Assembly: GCA_009760855.2 (NCBI GenBank)
Contig: WPIO01000026.1
Coordinates: forward strand, 4,903,001 to 4,967,000
From: Cristatella mucedo
Taxonomy: Eukaryota; Bryozoa; Phylactolaemata; Cristatellidae
DNA: 64,000 nt
Direction of reading: 5' to 3'
Shown here: positions 23,430 through 34,815 of the stretch, piece by piece
Layout of the letters: the number at the start of each line of letters is the position of its first letter
Position numbering within the stretch: position 1 is the first letter of the stretch
Translations under genes and position numbers: made by a program
Notes under the pieces: model-generated
What the model was told of the DNA's origin: nothing
Database searches by the model: none
Seen by the model: only the letters and a program-made list of their open reading frames with translations

Positions 23430-24690
23430 ATGAACCATGAATAGGTAAGCATACAAAGGAAGATAGAGCAAGTTCAATGATCCAGCGAGGAGGTTACCTT
23501 TACTATGGACTCTCTTATTTTCTCTATCTTGTTGACAAGGAAGCTAGAAAAGCGATCGGTTAGATCGCTGCAAGAAAGGTAAGTATGGTTCTGACTTGGG
23601 TGCGGTTAAGGTGAAGGTCTATTGAACGTGTGTGATTTCCTCACTGTCTTATAGAGGCCGTTGCTAGGATGAATTGGTGCAACTTGGAACAGTCCTTGTG
23701 TGCCGGTAGGCGGATATTCAGTTCTGATATGTAGCATGCTTTTTCAAGCTTTTGCTATGCAGGCCTGGCCAGTTTTAGTCTGCAGTAAACGGTAGGCTAT
23801 CAGAGCGCGGGCGTACAGTGTGCTTAGTCAGAGGAGCAAAATATTTCATAGTATCGGCAAGCGTCGTGTTGTAGCATTCAATCAATAAGTGAAGGTCATA
23901 TCAAGCAGAGGATTAAGAAGCAGTGGTGAAGATGATGACTTTCTTAGCAGCTTTAATATCAAATTTTGTCTTGATTGAAGAGTCTCATTCAATACTTGAT
24001 ACTTAAGGGGGTAAATACTGCAGTGAGATAGCGATCTGCATAGGGTCACATGTGTAGAAATCGATAATATCAGGAATTGACCGTATACAAGCGCGGAAGA
24101 ATATTTTATCAATAGTGTGATCTTTGACAATCGCAAGAGAATATTTGATCGAGATTTTGACCTTTGATGTGAGTGAGGCCATGCAAAAAGCAAAATAATC
24201 AGCCAGAGAACGAAATAATCTGCCACACATGAGTAAGTTGGATAATCTAAATGAATGTTAAAACCACTAATTATGACGAGAGAACTATTTCTGGAACACA
24301 TAATCTAAATCAGATCGAACAAATAAATCTGATTTAAAGCAAATCTTGGTATCCGCAGAAAGCGAAAGATGACCGCCACTGTTGGCAGCTGACGGTAGGC
24401 GGATCCTCAGAAAAGGAGATTCAAACGACGACCGCTTCGAGAGTGAAGGGCAAAGGCAACGAGCGAACTACGCTCCTCCACCGCCAGTTTCAGTTGACCT
24501 CGGGGTGTGAAAGAAAGAGAGGACTATATGGGTGGCGTTGATTATGGTGGGGCAGCTTTCGATATCAGCCAGGTCTCAGTCTCGGCAAACAAGCCGAGGG
24601 CAACGTCACGAATCAAGCGGCCTATTATTAGGAGTTTATTGAATATGGAGCGCATGTTCCGCGGGCACATTTCAAAGGGAGGCCCTGGGT
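23430..24690 (-). mobile_element. LINE-A, endonuclease and connector part of the same copy
   Basis: Read on the minus strand from 24690: NMRSIFNKLLIIGRLIRD then ETETWL (about 24658-24566) is the N-terminal part of an apurinic-like endonuclease. VIISGFNIHLD (about 24270) is the decayed GDFNIHLD catalytic motif. 23600-23480 gives DLTDRFSSFLVNKIEKIRES, the connector typical of CR1/L2 ORF2 proteins. Together with 21435-23070 this gives endonuclease, connector, RT and tail in the correct order. It carries stops and frameshifts; a 5' UTR or ORF1 is not recognised. Confidence 0.8.
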
Positions 24691-24947
24691 TCACAGGGTG
24701 CTTGGTGAATATTAAGTTAAGAGTAATTAAGACTACTTGGCTACTTTACTAGAGCGACAGCGGGCAAGACCGCTTGATACGATGCTAGGTTTATCAGTCC
24801 TTGCACAAGCACAGGCATCCAATAATGCACTGGAAAAGCAGCAGCGAATTCTTGCTTGACTACACCGAATAGCGTGGTCACTAAGAGTGGGTGACGATTG
24901 AACGATGACCAGCTAGGGCGCCGGAGCGCGTGCCCGCATCGCAGCCC

Positions 24948-25062
24948 TGGTTTGGCCTGTGGGGTAATGTGCTCGCCTTCAAAGACTGAGGTCGTGCGCC
25001 CGAGCCCCGCCGCTAGGCAAAGCGCCTGGATAGAAATTAAGTCCTTTTAGGGCGCCATTCAC
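24948..25062 (+). mobile_element. SINE-1 (tRNA head, LINE-like tail)
   Basis: The head GGTTTGGCCTGTGGGGTAAT with B-box GCCCGAGCCCC is followed by AAAGCGCCTGGATAGAAATT and AGGGCGCCATTCACG, the tail shared with LINE-A. It runs into an (AT)n tract. Confidence 0.7.
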
Positions 25063-25065
25063 GCG

Positions 25066-25067
<2 letters not shown>

Positions 25068-25140
<73 letters not shown>
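25068..25140. repeat. (AT)n microsatellite
   Basis: About 72 bp of AT with one C interruption, immediately 3' of a SINE-1, probably expanded from its terminal A/T-rich tail. Confidence 0.97.
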
Positions 25141-25141
<1 letters not shown>

Positions 25142-25715
25142 GGTGAGAGTGGATACACATGATAGGACGGAGGGCACGGAAGCACGCATCGACATGATGG
25201 CGGACACATGCAGCAAACACTCAACGTCCATAAACTCGTAATTTCTAACGCACTTTGAACAAAAGAAAGCAGGCAAGGTTTTGGCAGATCTCAATTAATT
25301 ATCTCAGGTTCCGAGTTTAGCGCTCGCCAGAGCTTCGATTTTCGGAATACGTGTCAGACAAGGCAAGCTGCGCTCGATGAACCGGAAGTGGCAATGATTG
25401 TGGCCGCTAAACTCTTCCGGACTCTAAGCGAACGGATCTTTGGCAGCTGCTATTAGTCATCCTCTTTTAGGCTCTGCGTACATTGAGCGGACTTCGCGGC
25501 CAAACCTGCTATGCATTTTTAAAACGACAGACCCGCATCCGTAGCTGTGAGCGTGCTGTCACAGCCGCCTAGGCTCAAATAACGCTCTTCTTAGAGTTAT
25601 TGCAGATATTCTAACCCTTACATGATGAACAGAGGGCTTTCGCTTCTGTCGGCAGCGATGCAAAACACGATAGAAAGAACGAACCGCACACTTTAGACTG
25701 TCTTCCAGAGCCTTC

Positions 25716-25749
25716 CAGCGAGCCTGGGTGCGAGCACCCAGGCTCGCTG
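25716..25749. repeat. Perfect 16-bp inverted repeat with a 2-nt spacer
   Basis: CAGCGAGCCTGGGTGC and its exact complement are separated only by GA. It could form a tight hairpin. No poly-U or coding context suggests a terminator function. Confidence 0.85.
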
Positions 25750-25779
25750 TCAGACTAGCTAGCGCTCGCTTCTTGCTCG

Positions 25780-26800
25780 CCATTCGTCAAACCCGGCGCG
25801 CTGCTTACCGGACGCTGCGGCGGCGGCGGCGGCGGCGGCGGCGTTTGCTGTGAGCGCCTCGAAGCTGCCAACTACTGCAGTCACCCGGCTTTCTTTTTCA
25901 ATTGAAGATTCGGGGTCAAGCTCGATCCGAGGTCAAGCGACAGCCGCGTCACGTGCGCGCGTGCGCACTCGGCGCCGAATTCTCGCTCGCTGCCTGGCTG
26001 CCGCCTAGGCGTCGTGAGCTCGTCGGCCTGGCCGCACCGCCTGGCCGCAGGACCGGCGGAGCGCAGACGCTCTGGAATGCTCACGAAGCGCAATAAAGCT
26101 GCGCCGAGAGTTGCCGCGCAGCACCAAGGACCGGAGGAGGAGGCGGCGGCGAGGCGGCGGCGAGGCGGCGCTTCCAAGTGCGGGCTCAGCTACAGGGATA
26201 GAGTAGGACAGATGGATCGATGCAGTAGGCGTCCTACGGGCGGCCGGCTGTGGGCACGCGAGCAAGCACTACCGCGCTGCGGCGCAGCCTCTTGAAGTGC
26301 TAGCGCTGCGTTCCTGGCCGAAAGCGCTTTGAATGTCTCGCCATGAAGTGTCGCCTTTGCCTCGGCGTTTCCGAAAACACTTTGCACTCTCCTACGCGCG
26401 AGCGCAGCGGGGCAGTGTTCGGGGGCGGCCCAGGGGGACGAGCGATTCGTTGAAAAGGGGCGGAGAAAACGCGAGACGCTCTGACGCTCTGACGTAGCGC
26501 GACCTCGACGCAGGCTCCGCTCGAGTTGGTCGAGCTCTGAGGAGAGCGATTAAAAGTGGCACGCGGTAAAGTAGCAGTTGACGTCAAATGCTAGCCGCTC
26601 ATTACATCGCGGACACAGCCGCTCCGTTGCGATGGCTGTCTCGTCCGCTGAATTCAATTCCCACAAACAATGCTCGCTAATCACGGCTCCTAAGAAAGCT
26701 CGCGGCGGCGGAGGCGAGCCACCCGGCGGCGGCCGCCAGAAGGCGCCCATGATGTACGCTCTGCATTTCGCTACCTCTCCGGTCGCTGCGCGCAGGAAAT
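25780..26800. other. CpG-rich block
   Basis: CpG-dense, with a short GGC run (about 25818-25842). Many overlapping frames exist, none recognisable. A run of about 13 C (26931-26943) lies just beyond. Possibly a promoter or non-coding exon of an unseen gene. Confidence 0.4.
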
Positions 26801-27516
26801 CCGTTGACTAGACCTCCCACGCAGTCTGCGGTATTCCGAGTGTCTGGTTTGAGCACCTAGACAGAGCTGCCGGACGAATGCCAAAGCTGACGTTTCATGT
26901 GACACCGCGCGGATAACTACTGACGCGTCTCCCCCCCCCCCCCGCAAGTGCTCTTTAAACATGCCTTTCGGGGTAGTTGGACCTCACAGTCCAATTTTTT
27001 GCTTATTTGTGAAATATCGATCGTTATTCTAGTGCAACGCAGGTTTTTCTGAACGCCATCGTTCTGGAAAGGCTTTGGTAACGATGATAAAAACCGAGCT
27101 CTTACTTATATGTAATCCTTAGCGTACTGCTGGACAAAGAAGTTTGTCTCTTCTAGCTGTCAATGCCTTAGTGAGACCGTCTTCATGAGCTCGTAATTTT
27201 TGTGCGCTCTTTGATAATTGCTTCAGGCAAATCAGGTTCATTCGGTAGACAGCCTTCGCAGCTATTTAGGCCCGTCCGATCCCTGTCCAAGATTAGGGGC
27301 TGCCTAACAGGTAGGCTGGCTGACGATCGGAATAGCTCCACGATTCTGCCTAGACTGAACTACTATAATTCAGATTAGGCTGGACTATAAAAAGTTCCAT
27401 TTAATACATCTAAAACTACAGCTAGAAATGAATATGGTGGCAAGATTGATAAAAAAAGCCAACAGTTTTCGCTACGTATCTCCCGACTATGCTTTTTACT
27501 TTCTCTCTATATTGTA

Positions 27517-28870
27517 ATGTGATGTATCTCCGTCTGTAACTCCACAAAGCCATAGAGATTATGTAGGTGCTACGCAGGAAGGGTTTGTATATCACACTCA
27601 CAGCCTAAGCGGCTTTCGGTACGCATTCGGTAGCCAATAGACTTCGTCTCGCGCAACTAAGAGAAAGTGGGGAAGCATAGCAGAATCAGGAGAGCAGTTG
27701 AGGTTGTGAGTAGCATGGAAGTAGCAGCTCAGGACCGCTGAAAAGGATGTGCCATAGTCAGCAGTAGGAGAGTAGTTGTCGTTGCGTAAGAATCGTGGAA
27801 GTGAGTTCTAAAGTCTAAGACCTGCAGAGCTAAAGCATCCATCGCCAACGGTCTTTAGGTGGAGGAACGGAACAGATAATTTATTTTTTATACACGACCT
27901 GAGGGGACGAAGAGGCTGAGACTGGGGCAGCAGTTCAGCTGAACTTTGCCCTGAATCTTTTGATCAACCGGCAGCCATTCTAGCTCTTTAAGCAAAGGAC
28001 ACGCATGTTAAAACCGCTGGGATATGCACACTAGCCTTGTTGCCATATTCATAGCCATTAGCAGTGGTCTAGCTGCTTTTTCTGGTAGCCCAGCCAAAAG
28101 GGAATAACAAAAATCAAGCCGAGACAGAACAACGGAGCTAGTTAGATTTTTTGCAAGCCACTGTGGAAGACAGCTCCTAATCTTAGGTAGGGATTGGACG
28201 TGATGGCTAGCTGTAGAAGCAGTTTTCTGAATGATGCTTTTAAATTTAGGCAGCTGCCAAAAACGACACCTAAATTTCGAGCTTTCGGTGATGGTCGCAC
28301 AACAGCATCGCCTATTATAGGAGCAAAGCTTTTTAATCCAGCCACCCGCTTAGGGTGTCCTATGAACAGCAGATCGGTTTTACGGTCATTTAGTTTCAAG
28401 AATTTTTCCGGCATCCAGAATTAAATGTCAGCAACGCAAGCATTCAGTTTATCAGTTGATGCAGCAGATTCCGACGGTTTGAATGACAAATACAGCTGAG
28501 TAGCTGGATATCGTCAGCATAAAAGTGATATCCTATTCCATGGGCCTTAATACATTTTCCCAGAGGTTGACAATAAATGGAGAACAGCAAGGGACCGAGG
28601 ACAAATCCTTGAGGGACTCCACAGGTGACCCATCTCGTGGGTTAGACGTGACCCCCACACGACACGGATTGAACACGATCGGACAAGTACGATTTAAACC
28701 ACGCCAATGCCGCATCGGCTAGACCGATCTATGTTCTCAATCGTTCAAGTAGGACATTGTGATAAATGGTGTCAAAGGCAGCTGATAGATCTAGCGGAGC
28801 TAAGGCAGTGACATTCCCGTCACCTTGCTGCATAGAATGTCATTGTTATTGCTTGAAATGAAGTCTGTTG
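27517..28870 (-). mobile_element. LINE-B, RT palm to 3' end (most complete B copy)
   Basis: The 3' end (27517) is the inverted ATGTATCTCCGTCTGTAAC block. Minus-strand translation gives MPEKFLKLNDRKTDLLFIGH and ARNLGVVF (28414-28142), and at about 28790-28740 ALAPLDLSAAFDTI, RT motif A. Residues around 28600 correspond to the GVPQG region. It is a CR1/L2-group element related to but distinct from LINE-A, with another 3' end. Inactivated by stops and frameshifts. Confidence 0.8.
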
Positions 28871-30256
28871 GCTACCGAATGCATACCGAACGCCACCAAG
28901 GTCTCGTTCGCGCTGTAGAGCTCCTGCCTAAGATCCACTCAGTCTTCGGGGGCTCTGCGGGAATTTCAGACGGAGATACGTTCAGCTATCCGCGAGGTGG
29001 CAAATGCAAGTGCTGACACTTGTCGCCAAACTCCGGGAAAGTGCGCGCCTAAAGCGTCCGAAGACGAAGAGCTAGCGCACCAGCGCGCGTGCTCGGACGC
29101 GAGCTCCGCAGGAAAAGTGCTCCGGTTTCCTTGAAAGGTTTCCGGCGTTCGCAAGCAAGGGTACCGGCGGAGCTCGGAGAGAGGTATCGCTGAACAATCC
29201 GGAAGCAGGAAGAGCGCCGCAACGCGGCAACGCGGCCGCTTCGGGCCTCTCGCGACCTTTGGCGAGCTGACGCCGAAAGCATTTCGGCGAGCCGACACCG
29301 CGACTTCCGGCAACTGCGTGCTTACTTGCTGCGGCTCCAAGTTGCCTGGCGTTGCAAGAAAGAGAACGGCGGAAGCGAAAGCTGAGCCAGCAGGCGGCTA
29401 CCGGGTCGCGTGGCTAGCGTAGACATGCGACGCGGCTTTCGCCGCGGACTCCAGCGGAAAGAGGCAGTAGTCACGGGTGCAGCCGTTTCGGGACTTTGGG
29501 CCAGGCGTCGCAGCTCGACCGGACGGCTCGAGTATTTTTGACTAGGGCTACCTTTGAAAGGGAGAGACAGTACACGCCCAGTCGGCGCGGAGGTCTTTTT
29601 CGAACGCTTTGATTACTAACAGAGAGGTCAACGCGGTGCTTTCTCAGCTCTGCGTTCTCGGCCGGCGCTAGCTACGCTGCACGAGCGGCAGCAGTCCAGG
29701 CGAAGGAAGGCGGCGGCGCCTGAAGTTTACGACCACACAACGGGCTGCCGCCATCGATTGGCTCGATTGGCCGCAGACTTAGCGAGAAAGAACTGTTAAT
29801 GCAGATAATCCGCCTATCCGGCTAATAAATATCAAGCTTCGCCGAGCGACAGCGAGCACTCGCTAGGGCGCTGGCCACCTGATTGGAGGCTCGCGGGTCT
29901 AGGCAGCAGCAGTAGCAGCACGCGTGCGCGATGGTGCCAACGGCGGGCGCCGGCTGCTGCGAGCGTAGCAAATCGGAACGCAACGCCGGGGACGCGGCGG
30001 CGCTCAACAGTTCGGCTCTCAGGCTGGGCGGCGCCATGCCCCCCCCGCAGCGATGGATGGCTGGCGTGGCGATCTACTCTTTGGAACGAGCGCGCGCGCG
30101 CGAGAGCGTATGCGGGATGAATGCGCACGCGGGCCAGTCTCCTCTGAACTGCGGAGGGCCACGACGGAGTCGCTCATGTCGGTCTGCATCGACTCGCGGC
30201 GGGTTTCGTCGCGTCTATTGGAGGGAGGGGCGCGCTCGCCGTCCGCTCGCCGTCCA

Positions 30257-30448
30257 CGGAGCGTGACGTGACGCGGAGCGTGACGTGACGTGGAGCGTGA
30301 CGTGCGCGGAGCGTGACGTGCGCGGAGCGTGACGTGACGCGGAGCGTGACGTGACGCGGAGCGTGACGTGACGCGGAGCGTGACGTGACGCGGAGCGTGA
30401 CGTGACGCGGAGCGTGACGTGACGCGGAGCGTGACGTGACGCGGAGCT
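30257..30448. repeat. 17-bp minisatellite, 11 copies, each with TGACGT
   Basis: The unit GGAGCGTGACGTGACGC has cores (GCGTGACGT) starting at 30261, 30278, 30295, 30311, 30327, 30344, 30361, 30378, 30395, 30412 and 30429, so spacing is 16-17 bp. TGACGT is the half-site of CRE/ATF elements. Open frames through it (SRSASRHAPRHVT-type repeats) are artefacts. Confidence 0.95.
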
Positions 30449-30475
30449 TCGACGCTCGGAACGAGAGCACGATCG

Positions 30476-30552
30476 CCGTGGCACCTTGGGTCTGAGCCGC
30501 TAAGGGGCAAGTCGGTCGCATTTCGCGGCTCGCTTGGCGGGCTCGAATCCTG
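30476..30552 (+). mobile_element. tRNA-like SINE head fragment
   Basis: GTGGCACCTTGGGTCTGAGC and GGGCTCGAATCCTGCATC occupy A- and B-box-like positions and resemble the SINE-2 head (GATTCCTGC). No SINE body follows. A degenerate tRNA pseudogene is the alternative. Confidence 0.4.
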
Positions 30553-30603
30553 CATCAGGCGCTTTCCTTTTTACCCACGGCTAGCGGCAGTTAGAGTTGC
30601 GAA

Positions 30604-30608
<5 letters not shown>

Positions 30609-30638
<30 letters not shown>
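30609..30638. repeat. (CT)n microsatellite
   Basis: About 30 bp of uninterrupted CT just 3' of the tRNA-like fragment. Confidence 0.95.
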
Positions 30639-30640
<2 letters not shown>

Positions 30641-31259
30641 GTCGCCGCCAAGCAAAAGAGGCGGCCGCTGAGGCTTGGCTTGAGCTTGACCTTGGCTTTA
30701 GAAGACAAGCGCTGCAGGCGCTGGGCAGGTTGAGGCTAAGTGAGCGTCGCGGTCGGAGCGAGTCGGGCGAGCGAGTTCTGAGGCGTTCCCTCGGCGACCG
30801 CTGGGTGCTACCGTGGTAGGCGCAGCCTGCGGCGGCGGCAGCAGCGGCGTCAAACGCGTCCTCGACCGCCCCCCCGGTCCAGAGATCATCGCACCGGTGC
30901 AGCTCGCGTCAGCATCGTGCAAAACTGTTGGCGGCGGCGGCGGCGGGGTCGCGGGATACAGAGAGGCTCTTTTGAAGGTGCCGAGAAGCACTGGTGCCGT
31001 CGTCACTGGTTCGCTGTCGCGGTGTCTGAGAATGAGGGGGACAGCGGGAGCAGTCCAGCGATCGCCGACATGGCGCCGCCTCGGCGGACGAAGGCAGTCT
31101 GGGCAGGGCTAAGCGCAGCTTTCGTTGGCGGAGTGGGCGGAGCGGGCCAAGCAGAGCCAGCGAGCCAGCAGCCGCTAAATGCTCGTGCCCAGTCCTATTG
31201 GCGGCAGGCGGAGCTCGGAAAAGCTGCCCGAAGACGTAATAACAGCAGTTAGTACTCGA

Positions 31260-32110
31260 AAAACCACCCGAAAAAAATACCCCGTGCGTGAATCGCCTTC
31301 ATTTTAGCTGAGCAGTTATCAACAATTTTTTTATCAAAAGAATCATCTGTCGGCGTAGTATTGCTTAATTCACCCGCGGTCATATAACTCAATTAGCCAG
31401 TCTACCCCTAGAAAAACTCTCAACGCGAATCGACCATCGTAGTCAGAGCAACCGGAAGTTGAGCCAATTTGCCCTTGCAACTAGTGGGATTCATTCGTCA
31501 TGCATTTACAGGTCAGAAATCGCAGCTTCCGTGCCGTCAATTCTTGGCTGACGCTAAACCAGAAGGCGATTTGTGCTGGTATTTCTTCCGAGTGGGTATT
31601 ATTTCTCACCACCGCGGTCGGTTGGCGGCCGCCCCGCCCCCCCGGCTTTAATGGTATCCCCAGCTCCTTCTTTCCCTCTTCTTCTGAATATGAGTTGATT
31701 GAACGCATACGGTGCGACTGGTGCGCAGGCTCAGGAAGAACGTGTGCGAATGGAATGTCGGAACAGACTGCTGTTCAGACAGCTTACGTGGGACGCGTTC
31801 GCCTATCCTTGAGCTAATGCCTAGACATGCCTAGACAAAATATGTGAGGTTGGTGTGGCAAGCTATGCGCTTAGACATAATAGATAAACAACAACTAATA
31901 CAGGCTGAGAGTCCCAATAGATGGTGCTACTGGGAGCGGACGCGGGATCACTGTAGGAGGAGCAACCAGCCTGAGCCGCGTGCTCCCCCACCGTCGCCTT
32001 GCCGGTCAGGCGATTGAGGATGAGCTGCTGGCTCACCAATCACCCACGTGGGGCTAATAGTACGATGGTTATCTAGCAAGATCCCATGCGGTTCAACCTT
32101 TGGGTACGTC
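31260..32110. other. Anonymous sequence
   Basis: No repeat or gene recognised; short GC-rich stretch near 31630. Confidence 0.45.
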
Positions 32111-32186
32111 AAGACAGTCTTCGACGAAAGAGTGAGGGAGATAGAGAGGGAGAGAGAGGAAGAGGGGGAGAGAGAGTGAGAGAGGG

Positions 32187-32196
32187 AGAAGGAGTG

Positions 32197-32245
<49 letters not shown>
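32187..32245. repeat. (GA)n microsatellite
   Basis: Interrupted purine tract from about 32128, pure GA for about 50 bp. Confidence 0.95.
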
Positions 32246-32541
<296 letters not shown>

Positions 32542-32544
32542 CAT

Positions 32545-32700
32545 CATAATTCATTTGTATATTACCAAAAGAGAACATAATCTATATTCAGGCGCTTCTT
32601 ACATGCCACAGGGCTCGAGCCCACGACCTCGGTCATTTATACATTCACCTTGACCTTGGTCGCGGCTAGCACCTTAACCACTGGGCCAAACCAACGCGGC
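32545..32700 (-). mobile_element. SINE-1
   Basis: Minus strand: TTGGCCCAGTGGTTAAGG (A box), GACCGAGGTCGTGGGCTC and GAGCCC (B box), then AGAAGCGCCTGAATATAGAT and GTTCTCTTTTGG, the LINE-A-like tail. Confidence 0.8.
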
Positions 32701-32776
32701 AGAGAGAGAGAGAGAGAGTGTGTGTGTGTGTGTGTGCGCGTGTGTATGCGTGCGTGTGTGAGAGAGTGTGTGAGAG

Positions 32777-32848
<72 letters not shown>

Positions 32849-32932
32849 TGTGTGTGTGTGCTCGTGCGTGTGTGTGTGTGAGAGAGATAGTGAGGTAGAT
32901 ATAGAAAAATAGAGAGAGAGAGAGAGAGAGAG

Positions 32933-33004
<72 letters not shown>

Positions 33005-33022
33005 TGTGTGTGTGAGAGAGAT

Positions 33023-33068
<46 letters not shown>

Positions 33069-33075
33069 CGAGAGA
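32701..33075. repeat. Compound (GA)n/(GT)n microsatellite
   Basis: Alternating GA and GT blocks, about 375 bp, lie directly 3' of the Shaw S1-S6 exon. Poly-Ser/Leu, Thr/His and Arg/Glu frames here are artefacts, including the apparent C-terminal extension of Shaw. Confidence 0.97.
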
Positions 33076-33118
33076 ATGAGAGAGAAATATTCCGCTCGTA
33101 GCAACTTGCTTTCCTTAC

Positions 33119-34070
33119 CTGCCGTCGCACGATGGTGCTGGTGCCGCGGTATATCGAGCTGGCTAAGCCTGACGTTGCTGCGGTTCATTTCACCGCCTCC
33201 GCCGGTGCTGCTGCCACCGCCGCCGCCGCCGCCGCCGCGAGCGCCGCCTTGGACCTTGGGCCGGACGGCCTCGACGGGCAGCACGCGGCGGCGCTGCTTG
33301 GGCAGCTTGGCGCGCGCCTGCGTGTGCGAGTAGAAGAGGGCGAAGTTGCTGACGATGACGGGCACGGGCAGCGCGATGGTGAGCACGCCGGCGATGGCGC
33401 ACACGCTGCCGACGAACATGCCCACGTACGTCTTGGGCGTCATGTCGCCGTAGCCTATGGTCGTCATCGTGACGATGGCCCACCACAGGCCGTCCGGTAT
33501 GCTCTGGAAGCTGTTGGCCGGGTTGTACTGCAGGCGCTCGGCGTAGAAGATGAGCGAGCCGAAGACGATGATGAAGAGGACGAGGAAGAAGATGAGCAGC
33601 GACAGCTCCTTGGCGCTCGCGCGGAACGTCTGTATGAGTATGCGCAGGCCGGACGAGTGGCGCGTGAGCTTGAGCAGGCGCATGATGCGCACCATGCTGA
33701 CGAAGTCCATCACGTCGCTGCTGCTCGCGTACTGCGAGCCCGTGAACTTGACGACGAGCTCGGCGTAGAAGGACAGCGTCGCCACGCAGTCGATGACGTT
33801 GATCGGGTCCTTGATGAACTCGGCGCCGCGAGGCGTCACCGCGAAGCGCGCGACGAACTCGAGCGTGAACCACAGGTTGCACACGCACTCGAGCAGCAGG
33901 AAGGCCGAGTGCGGCGTGGTGCGGATCTTCTGCAGCGTCCAGCCGGTCTCGTTGCCGCCGAGCGACATCGTCGTGTTCAGGATCTCGGCCACCCGAAGGC
34001 TCGGGTGCGTCTTGAGGCAGAAGGACGCGATGGAGACGATGATGAAGAATATCGAGAAGAAGCTGACCGC
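33119..34070 (-). CDS. Shaw: Shaw (Kv3-type) K+ channel, second coding exon: S1-S6, pore and proximal C-terminus
   Basis: Encodes residues 171-487, joined in phase 0 to the T1 exon. The acceptor is a pyrimidine tract plus CAG just upstream (34071 on), and translation resumes [20 protein letters not shown] (S1, about 171-190). S2 is about 225-247 and S3 about 259-278. S4 (about 291-316) is [20 protein letters not shown], with R298, R301, K304 and R307 every third residue. S5 is about 325-345, the pore carries filter TIGYGD (374-379), and S6 (about 385-410) has the gating PVP motif at 405-407. The S1-S2 loop has two N-glycosylation sequons, N202-T-T and N210-E-T. After [13 protein letters not shown] comes a glycine-rich stretch (about 445-463). 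The exon ends at 33119 in ...HHRATA plus one base, followed by donor GTAAGG, so a further exon is needed. Reading past the donor runs into a GA/GT microsatellite and is an artefact. It acts in the plasma membrane as a delayed or leak-like K+ conductance (family knowledge). Confidence 0.96.
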
Positions 34071-34815
34071 CTGGAAAGACAGAGAGGCGTGAGCCTGCTG
34101 TCGATGCCTGTCGACGGCGCGTCGCTCGCTCGCTCGGTCCTGTGGCGTCGGCTGGCAGCGCGCCGTCGGCCACCGCCGCCGGAATCGACTCTAGATGGGA
34201 GCGCCATCCCACGACAGAGGAGAAAGCAGCGAGCGGCCGAATCCGTCGAAATCCGACGGCGTCTTCGGCGTTTGCTCTCGCCGAAGCTCGGCACTCTTCT
34301 ACTTCCGGAATCTCTGGCCTGTCCCGCTTGGGGCCGAGATGTTTGAAGTTGGCACCTAGCGGCGCACGCGCCGCTGATCGCTCGAGTGTTCGTTTAAGTC
34401 ATCGAGAGTTAACACGCCGAAAGGCAACGCGAAAGCGTACGTTTGTCTCGCGATCGAGCGCAGTCCGGCGATGCGCACGCAGCACGACGAACGGGAAGCT
34501 GACACGTATCGTGACGTCGTAGCGCCTATTTACGACAGCAGATCGTTGTGGCAAATGAGCGCTACGGCTGCGATCTCGCAACCGGACGATCTAAATGAGC
34601 GCTTTTACATACCCGTTACAGTGATAAATATACTGCACACGTTTTTCAACTTAGCAACGTACGACGGAGGTGCTGCGGTACTAATGAGAGCTGCAGCTGC
34701 AGCTGCCGCCCGGTTTTCGGCGGCGGCGGGCTCTTTCAGAGTGCCTGCCTTTAATTAGAATGCGCTAGAATGCTTGCGCCGGGTTATGGTGCTGAAAGCC
34801 AGTAACTCCCTAGGA

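Larger units (their letters stand above)
29000..31255. other. Large CpG-rich block
   Basis: About 2.2 kb of GC-rich, CpG-dense DNA contains the TGACGT minisatellite (30257-30448), a tRNA-like SINE head (30476-30552) and a (CT)n run (30609-30638). Overlapping open frames on both strands are not recognisable. It lies downstream of the known Shaw exons, so it may contain the missing 3' exon or the promoter of another gene. Confidence 0.4.

Noticed and set aside
30019-30555. Arg/Ser/His repeat protein, or CRISPR-like array
   Set aside because: It is a 17-bp head-to-tail minisatellite without spacers; no cas genes, and the context is eukaryotic.
32637-33118. C-terminal extension of Shaw made of Leu/Ser and Thr/His repeats
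   Set aside because: It reads through a consensus GTAAGG donor into a GA/GT microsatellite and a SINE.
33132-34346. 404-codon plus-strand open frame
   Set aside because: Exactly antisense to the Shaw S1-S6 exon; its openness follows from G/C-ending codons on the other strand. The 340-codon minus frame at 33190-34212 is likewise a shifted shadow.
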